Positions 4,684 to 5,090 of a DNA stretch of 5,090 nucleotides are shown here, in pieces. The stretch spans positions 1 through 5,090 of the forward strand of contig CAZNSX010000016.1 of NCBI GenBank assembly GCA_964575845.1, written 5' to 3'. Each line of letters starts with the position of its first letter. The stretch's first letter is position 1. A program made the translations under genes and the position numbers. Source of the DNA: CAZNSX01 sp964575845. GTDB taxonomy: Bacteria; UBA8248; CAZNSX01. The notes beneath the pieces are model-generated. The model searched no databases, was not told the DNA's origin, and saw nothing but the letters and a program-made list of their open reading frames with translations.

Positions 4684-5090
4684 ATGTTCGACCCCAGGGT
4701 GATGGAGGAGATAAAGAGGCGCGAGGCGGAGTGGGCCAGGCGCACGGCGGATGCGCCGGAGCGGCAGGACGCCTTCAAGACCCTCTCCGAGATCCCCGTG
4801 GAGCGGGTCTATACCCCCACCCACCTGGAGGGGCTTGACTACCAGCGGGACCTGGGCCTCCCCGGCGAGTACCCCTTCCTCCGCGGCGTCCACCCCACCG
4901 GCCACCGGGGCCGGCTGTGGACCATGCGCATGTTCTCCGGCTTCGGCACCGCCGAGGAGTCCAACGCCCGCTATAAATACCTCCTGGAGCACGGGGAGAC
5001 CGGGCTCAGCGTGGCCTTCGATCTGCCCACCCTCATGGGCTACGACACCGACGACCCCCGGGCCCGGGGCGAGTTCGGCAAGTGCGGGGT
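4684..5090 (+). CDS. Methylmalonyl-CoA mutase-type acyl-CoA mutase large subunit, N-terminal part
   Basis: The first 135 codons of an adenosylcobalamin-dependent acyl-CoA mutase large (catalytic TIM-barrel) subunit; the gene continues past the window. Family blocks seen: LGLPGEYPFLRGVHPT (57-72), RGRLWTMRMFSGFGTAEESN (75-94), then RYKYLLEHGETGLSVAFDLP (96-115) and MGYDTDDPRARGEFGKCG (118-135). Aligned to Propionibacterium MutB, the CoA/substrate-pocket residues Thr77, Arg82, Thr85 and Arg87 are kept, but Tyr75 is His70, Met78 is Gly73 and Tyr89 is Phe84. Phe at the Tyr89 position is known from isobutyryl-CoA mutase (with Gln at the Arg207 position, outside this window), so the substrate may not be methylmalonyl-CoA. 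Bacterial versions with this N-terminus are often about 550 aa, with the B12-binding domain encoded by a separate gene. The upstream adenosyltransferases would supply its cofactor. Confidence 0.93.
   Translation, partial: MFDPRVMEEIKRREAEWARRTADAPERQDAFKTLSEIPVERVYTPTHLEGLDYQRDLGLPGEYPFLRGVHPTGHRGRLWTMRMFSGFGTAEESNARYKYLLEHGETGLSVAFDLPTLMGYDTDDPRARGEFGKCG

Noticed and set aside
4606..4992. Minus-strand open frame of 128 codons over the mutase start
   Set aside because: It is the antisense shadow of the clearly recognisable mutase coding sequence on the + strand.

Overview
The window is a GC-rich bacterial chromosomal segment with every recognisable gene on the + strand. It looks like a cobalamin-dependent acyl-CoA mutase neighbourhood. 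There are two unrelated cob(I)alamin adenosyltransferase genes (PduO-type at 223-819, CobA/CobO-type at 994-1524), a crotonase-superfamily (enoyl-CoA hydratase-like) gene at 1688-2467, and the start of a methylmalonyl-CoA-mutase-type large subunit at 4684, which runs off the right edge. The adenosyltransferases would make adenosylcobalamin, the cofactor of the mutase. The crotonase could act on a CoA ester of the same pathway. The gene content, the codon style and the TTCGACAGGCTCA-type hairpin repeats suggest a Chloroflexota/Dehalococcoidia-like organism. That is an inference from memory of such genomes, not a demonstrated assignment.

Layout: 1-222 is a leader region with an 11-bp direct repeat, a good sigma70-type promoter (60-88) and a GC-rich 5' leader. 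223-1524 holds the two adenosyltransferase genes, separated by a 174-bp gap. 1525-1687 is an intergenic region with two inverted copies of a small hairpin element. 1688-2467 is the crotonase. 2514-4620 is a compact three-gene cassette. 4621-4683 is a short gap with a strong ribosome binding site, followed by the mutase gene. No stretch over 300 bases lacks a gene.

The cassette at 2514-4620 is the odd part. It encodes a ParA/MinD-type deviant Walker ATPase with no ParB, then a small, charged, probably helical protein of unknown family, then a 234-residue protein with a HEPN/DUF5677-like look. The three genes overlap (16 bp, then a TAATG stop-start), so they are probably translated as one unit. 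Their codons are visibly less GC-biased than those of the flanking metabolic genes: by hand count 27/60 G+C at 4321-4380 against 41/60 at 4801-4860. The cassette separates the crotonase from the mutase and looks like an acquired insertion. It is the best candidate for an undescribed system, possibly defence- or mobile-element-related, but that role is inferred only from layout and weak motif resemblance.

Two residue-level observations bear on the metabolism. The mutase has Phe where classical methylmalonyl-CoA mutase has the catalytic-pocket Tyr89. The crotonase keeps the first catalytic Glu but has His in place of the second. Both raise doubt about textbook substrate assignments.
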